Assembly: GCA_963989385.1 (NCBI GenBank)
Contig: OZ022515.1
Span: 11,440,803 to 11,504,802, forward strand
Length of the DNA: 64,000 nt
Source of the DNA: Ctena decussata
Taxonomy: Eukaryota; Mollusca; Bivalvia; Lucinida; Lucinidae
Direction of reading: 5' to 3'
A program made the translations under genes and the position numbers. Position 1 is the first letter of the stretch, and every line of letters begins with the position of its first letter. This document shows, in pieces, positions 25,601-32,800 of this stretch. The notes below the pieces were generated by a model. It worked only from the letters and a program-made list of their open reading frames with translations. It was not told the DNA's origin and searched no databases.

Positions 25601-28308
25601 GCAGGGAGTCCTAGGTTTGAACCATAGAAATACATAGAAAAATATTAAAACATCTTCATCTTTATAACCTTTTTGCTCAGATGCTTGAAATTTGGCATGT
25701 TGCTTCGCCTAGTAGTGTTTTACCAAGTTTGTTCAAATGATGATCCCAGGGTCTAAAATGGCTTCTCCCAACGGGGTCCTGGGTTTGAACCGTAGAACTA
25801 CATAAAAATATTCAAAAATCTTCTTCTTCAGAACCATTTGGCTCAGATGCTTGAACATTGCTATGATGCATTGCCTTGTAGTCCTTTAGTAAGTTTGTTC
25901 AAATGATGGCCCCAGGGTCCAAAATGGCCCTGCGGCAGGGAGTCCTGAGTTTGAGCCATAGAAATACATAGAAAACTATTCAAAAATCTTCTTCTTCATA
26001 ACCACTTGGCTCAGATGCTTGAAATTTGGTATGATGCATTGCCTGGTTAACCCATACAAAGTGCATGTAAATGATGGCCCTGTGATTCAAAAGGGCCCTG
26101 GGGCGGGGAGTCTTGGGTTCGAAATTAAATTGTACTTAAAATCTTTTTCTCCAGAGCCCCTTAGTGCAGATGCTTGAAATTTGGAATGATGCATTGCCTA
26201 GTGGTCCCTTACCAAGTTTGTCGAAATGATGGTGCCATTGTTAAAAATGGCCCCGCCCCATGGTGTCCTTGGTTTGAATCATACAAATACATTGAATTTT
26301 TTTTAAAAAACTTCTTCAGAACCACTTGGCTCAGAGGCTTAAAATTTAGCTTTTAACATTGCCTAGTGGTCCTTTATCAAGATTATTCAAAAAATGGCCC
26401 CAGGGTCCAAAATGGCCTAGCCCCAGGGGGTCCAGGGTTGAAACCATAGCAAAACACAGAAAAATGTTCAAAAATCTAGAATCTTCTTCAGAACCATTTG
26501 GAAATGGTTTCAAACTATCAGGTTTGTTCAAATTGTGACCCTAGTTTGACCTTTGACCTTTTTGCTCAGGTGAGCGATTCAGGACCTCTTGGCCCTCTTG
26601 TTTTCACAACTGAGCTCCAAACAATGAATTGTTACTCAAAAATTCACTGTTAGATCTGATCTTGACACCCTAGAATCTTTGACAAATCCGAAATATTTTG
26701 AGATATGACTTGGACCCCTGTACAGAGGCGTGGTCTTATGCTCGGGAGTAGTAAGCATTTACAGCCTATCATAACACACCCGTGATGCTAATATATCTGG
26801 GTGGGCTATATATGACGCGGTAATTGAAGCGTTGCCATCAAATCGGAAAAAGGTTTAGAAAAAAGGCCGCATTATAGGGATCAACGGGGTTACAATGTCT
26901 CCGACAAAACATTGTAAGAGTTTACATAAGATTCGCTCTGTGATAACCCTGTGACAACAATTTATTGGTGAGTATCTTCCCTCGAGCCATAAGATCCTGA
27001 TATTTGCAACAGGCTCAAGCGTAGCGGATTGTGACATGTAATATCCGTTTGCGTGTGCATGTTGCTACTTATAAAGAGAAGGTTAACCTTTGGGAATATT
27101 AAAGTCGTTCCTCTTGACTGTCATAAACCCAAGAACAGGCTTTTAAATGTCAGCATAGAGATATCAATCTAAGCATAAGGCAAATAAACCGGACTCTGTA
27201 GTAGCCTTAAGTTCACATAAACTCCGAAGTTTCACATAGTTCTGCAGTTCACATAAACTCCGAACGTTTTGAATTATCGCGAGAAAAAAGAAACATCTAC
27301 GTACTTGAGGATGAAGTTTAATAGTTGCGCAAGTTTAATAGTTGTACCAAATTTTCAGAGTCTCTATATGAATTCCGTATTATACCCGTAAAGAAATAGG
27401 TTGGCAAGTAATGAGGTGCGGTCTGTTGAAAAACATACCGCTGAACTCTACCTAATGATTGTCGACATAACAAAAAGCCAGTATCCTTAAGACACCAATT
27501 TCAGATATTTGTATGAACACCATAGTGGTCCTTAATGTTCACAGATGCCAAAAATGTATTTGTATGGACGATTTCAGTGTGTGTGACAGAAACAATTGTT
27601 TATATTTTTTTTTTTTTTGATTTTGATTTTAATTTGTCATTTTAGTATGTTATTTGTACATGTAGTATAAGACGAGAATTCAGAGGTTCTGTCTACTTAG
27701 AACGTACTTGGGCTTTTAACTTTTCCTACCTTAAGTTCTTTAGAGTTTCTTATGATATACATCTGATTTACGCCCTTCCAGCGTATGACAAGTCACAATC
27801 TTTTTGAAGACTATCCTTTAATGTCATAAGTATTCTATTAAGAAACTGAAACAGACACATAGTGGAACACTTAGCCAAGTCCGTAATATATATTTGCTTG
27901 GATCTTTATGTAACTCTGGGATCTGATGAAGTTTTGAAATATCAAGATCTCTCTCTACTGCGGAAATTTCGAAACGAAAGCAGAGCCGTCTCGTGGTTTC
28001 TCAGACTTAAACAGCAAAGTAATCTGTTGAAGTTTGCTAAATATTAAATTTAATCGTATAATATTTCTTAGCTTCAGTATCGCATGATCCAGATATTCCT
28101 TGTATATACCTGATTGTGTTAGCTCAACTTAATAAAATAGCCCTATCCGATGGGTCATTCAGAGAAATAAAGCTTAACATTGTTCCATGAAACTTCTTTT
28201 TGGGGGAGCGTAGTGGCGCAATCGGTTAATCTCATGTCTCTTAATGGCTAGGCGGAGTTGTCGTAGTCGGCGTGGGTTCGAGTCCCAGTGAGTGCTTCTT
28301 CATTTCTC

Positions 28309-28396
<88 letters not shown>

Positions 28397-29847
28397 CTTT
28401 AATGGGAAGTTTTACAGACAGAAAATAGGAACAGCAATGGGCACCAAATTTGCCCCCGTATATGCCACTTTGGTAATGGGATATCTTGAAGAAAAGCTAT
28501 ACATAAAAGTAGCCGCGAAATTCGGTGAACAATTCAAAGAATATTTCATTAAATATTGGAATCGGTTCTTAGATGACTGTTTCGTACCATGGACGAGGTC
28601 TGAGAATGATTTGCATACATTACAAGATATGTTAAACAATTTACATAGAGTTATAAGTTTCACTATGGAATTTAGTCACAGTCAACTTCCGTTTCTTGAT
28701 GTTTTAGTGCTTAAAAACGGCACTCACATTGCAACAGACATATATTATAAACCAACAGATAGTAAACTATATTTAACCTTTTATTCTTGTCACCCTAAGC
28801 ACATAAAAACAAGCATTCCCTTTTCACTAGCAAGAAGATTACGAATGATTGTTACAAATGACAATATCTTAGCGCAAAGACTGGCTGAATTGAAAACGGC
28901 ATTACTTAGGCAACATTATCCTAATACGATTATAGATACCGGCATTGAAAAAGCATTGAGCATCAGTAAATCAGATTTACGACGTGTTAGAGAGAAATCG
29001 GATGAAAATGTAGTGACATACGTCTCAACGTTCAATCCGAAAAATCCAGAGATGTTCCGTGCAATACATGAAAACATGGATATCTTATATGAGGATGACA
29101 GGATGAGAAATATATTAAGCAAAATCAAGATTATAAAAAGTAAACGCCAACCCCAAAGTCTTAAAAAATTATTCACTTCAGCTAAATTTGAGGAGAAAAC
29201 GCACCATGCAAACATAACACAGTGTGGTCGCTCGAATTGTGGAATTTGTAAAAATATCATAATTGGTAATCAGTTTACTTTCAAATGTGGGAAAACATTT
29301 TTTGTAACTGTAGACATGACGTGTGATGCAAAAAATATTGTATACGTTTTACTGTGTGGCGGCTGTGGAGAGGAATATATTGGCGAGACCGGTGATACCC
29401 TGCGCCACCGCATGACATTACATCGTCAACATATTAGGCACAGTAGCGTTCGTAAACTTTTTGTTAGCGAACACATTGCAACCTGTGCAAGAGGACTTGA
29501 TATAAACTTTAAAGTTTTCCCACTTTACAAAATGAAAACAGACAACCCCTTTTCAAGAAAGCTTAAAGAGACATATTTTATAGATTTATTTAAGCCTAAA
29601 CTTAATCGAACGCTTTAGTGAATTTTCATTATTTGTCAAATATATTAGAGACGTTATTTTAACTCAATCTATTAACGTTGTTAACGTTGTAAACGTTGTT
29701 ACTATGACGCCAACGTCATTATTGTTCATTCCTTGACGATCTATTGAAGTAGTGAAACGCGTTGGAATTAAACAATGTAATATCTGGCTATTCCTCTTTT
29801 TGTTTCACTTCTACATTTCCTGTGTTGTGGATAGACAGTTTTCAACT

Positions 29848-29878
<31 letters not shown>

Positions 29879-32800
29879 TCTCTTTATCAAAGGAATAGAA
29901 TTATGTAGAGCTAAATATAACTAACAAGACCCTTACAGATAATAACAGAATTCTGTGGAGATGATAACAGACAAATAATGCGAGAAAGAAAAGTTTAAAA
30001 TTGGACTTAACTACTGCAGAAACTACGATGAGGTTGCTCGAGCGTAAAACCAGTTTAAACCCTAAAATGATGTTCGAATAATGTAATAATGAGACTGGGC
30101 GGATTTACAAACATAATACTTTACCTTCGATAGGTTTCTCACGAACGAAGTAGTAGTTCCGTTTGCCCCATATTACTATGGCGACCGATGCCACACTTAA
30201 CGCACTTACCAACTTCCGACAAAATTTTCATGAAAGTTAATGGATATGTAGTTCGATAAGTTCAAAATTCACTGACACCAGTTCTCTATGCTTATGAGCA
30301 AGTGTCTATGTTATTATTATCATATGACGTCGCATCTGAGAGTGTAATAAAGCCATGCATTAAATGCGACAATCTGCTAGTGGATAAAATATGCAAATTA
30401 CGTCGTAACGATATACGTTGACGTCCATAAAAACGTCGCGTTTTCTAATGGCGAAATCGTGACGTTTTAGTGAAAATTCAGTTGATAAAATGCGATTTTA
30501 GTGTCATATGATAAAAAGAATCTTGCAATCGTGCTCCTGTATTATTGAATTTATTAAACTCGTTGGGGAAAACCGATAAGATGCTCGGCAAAGCCTCGCA
30601 CCTTATCTTTTCCCCAACTCGTTTAATAAATTCAATAATACACGAGTACTTATGTAAGATCCTCTATATTAAAGTATGTGCATTACTAGGATCAGGCAGT
30701 CGATAAACAGACACGCATTTCCATGGAAAGTCAACAAAACAAATACAAAGCGAGGCTCGACGAAGGAATCTAAACAAAAGGACGCATGACTATATAACTT
30801 AACAGGTTATTTGCAAAAGCAGGACATACTATCAACGAGGACATGAGACAGTGGACTCATCCAGGAACGGCTATTAGTACATGTCTTACTCCAGACCGTT
30901 CCACGGTGGTTTCCTCTCTTTCAGTTCTTGTAATATGAGCCGCGACACGAGAAAACCAACAAAGTGGATGTGTGCCCAGCGCAGACTCAGATCAGCCGGG
31001 GCATCAGCCCAGTCCGATCAGCCTTTTCGCTTAAAGGGTAGCTAAAGATCTAAGCTAACTTCATTCGGACAGCAGTCTCTGATCAGATTGGGCGGATGCC
31101 CAGACATATCTGAGTCTTGGCTGGGCGCACAAATGCCACTTTTTTGGTTTTGTATTGTTGTGGCTAATATATGGATGATGGATGACTTGCGATTTTACGT
31201 CCTTTCCAACAGTATTTCAGTCATATCAGGACGATTGAAGGGTGATAATAAAAGGCAGTGTGAAGTGGAACCCCGTTTACGGTAGGAACGATTCTCGTCT
31301 GAAGCGGGGCTCGAACCCGAGTCCGCCAGATCAGTAGGCCAGCGCTTTACCCACTGAGCTACTGGGGCTCCTGACACATATATGTTTAATGCTGCCCATA
31401 CACGTCGTGCGACAACAAAAAGTGTGCGGGACGCATGTGCAAACAGTAAAGGCTGAGATCAGCCTGTTCATCTAGGCAGTCTGATCAGAGCACATGTTGT
31501 TTGCAAAAACACTTATCCGACCTAGAGAACTGGGCGCAAACGTAAGGCTCTCCTACACTGCACAGACTCGGCAGATTGGTTTAAGGTATTCCGATATTGA
31601 ATCACTCTGTTTTGCCTTTGTCCAAACAAAACAGAGTTATTGTTCGTTCAGCCTTAGGGTAGCTTACAACTAAATATTCATGAACCGCCTCTTTGGGAGA
31701 GAAGCTTCGGTCAGGAAGAGAATGGTTAGAACGGCCACCATAAGGCAGGTAACGTTACATAAAATAACAGACCTAGATGAAAAATATTCGGTGGTAACAT
31801 TGAATTTTTTTTTTGCTATAAACCACTGAAGTATCAGATAGTTTTATAACTTTACCGAGTTCTAAAATTACGCGCCAAATATACTGCTGGCGCTGGGGTT
31901 ACGCGTTTTAGTTAAAATAACGGCCTCCAGAGCAGGGAAACATGTGTTTTTTTCTTCCTTAAACCATCGGCTAGAGTCTTTCTTCAAAATGCTGTATGAA
32001 TTTCGAGTTTTCTAGTGAGTAGCTCAAACGTTATTTCTGTTGCCTATATAAAATAATTGGTGGTAGGCTACCTATAAAAATGACACTAATTGCCGTAAAA
32101 ATTATAAGTTTTCGGGCGGATAGGTTTGTACAAATAGTGGAAACTGAGATCAGACTGCTCTTTAGGAACCTATCTGGAATGCCATTTCGTCTGCACATTT
32201 TGGTGGCATTACTTTATGGTAGAACCGAAATAACAAGGGAATAAATAGTAGGGCAAGGGCCTGCTTTGTTTGCAGCAGGTGCGGAATGGGGGTTGTCTGT
32301 TTATTTGGGTTCCTCAGATGTCGGGGCCTTTTGAACTTTAACATTGTTTTGCAAGTCAACGGTAAAAATTTGGTGTTTTTTACTTATTCTGTAACATACA
32401 ACGTAAGCTTTTCTGAAATAATATTCATAAGCATGTCCCATCGATCAAATATATTTTTCATGAAATAAAATTTTCTTGATTTTTTTTAAAAAAAAAAAGT
32501 AAAAAAATACTTATCATCAAGATAAGTGCATTGTTGTTTTACCAGTTTGTTTTAAATATCCTATATTATAGATTATATGAATCGCAGAAATGAAAGTGCA
32601 TTCATATGCTAGAAATATGAATTTAAACAGAAACTGTGAAAACGTATGTAGAAATACGAAATTTTGATTTTTTGGAAAACGAAACGGTAAAATATTTTTT
32701 TTCTTATCCAAATGTTTGATACCCCTGTTGGTTAATTAGACTGGTAAAGTGGTTTGAATGCCCCACAAACATTCTTATTTAGTATCCAACTACCTTAAAG

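Noticed and set aside
22422..26605. CRISPR-like regular spacing
   Set aside because: Units are 156-168 bases with similarity throughout, not short repeats with unique spacers, and the genome is eukaryotic.
28206..28296. Functional tRNA gene
   Set aside because: Good B-box, but acceptor and anticodon arms do not pair as needed; read as tRNA-derived repeat. The same holds for 14180, 31372, 50338 and the LTR sequences.
28272..28395. Start of the 448-codon frame with an Ile-Tyr run as protein N-terminus
   Set aside because: The Ile-Tyr run is only the translated TA microsatellite; recognisable RT sequence begins after it.
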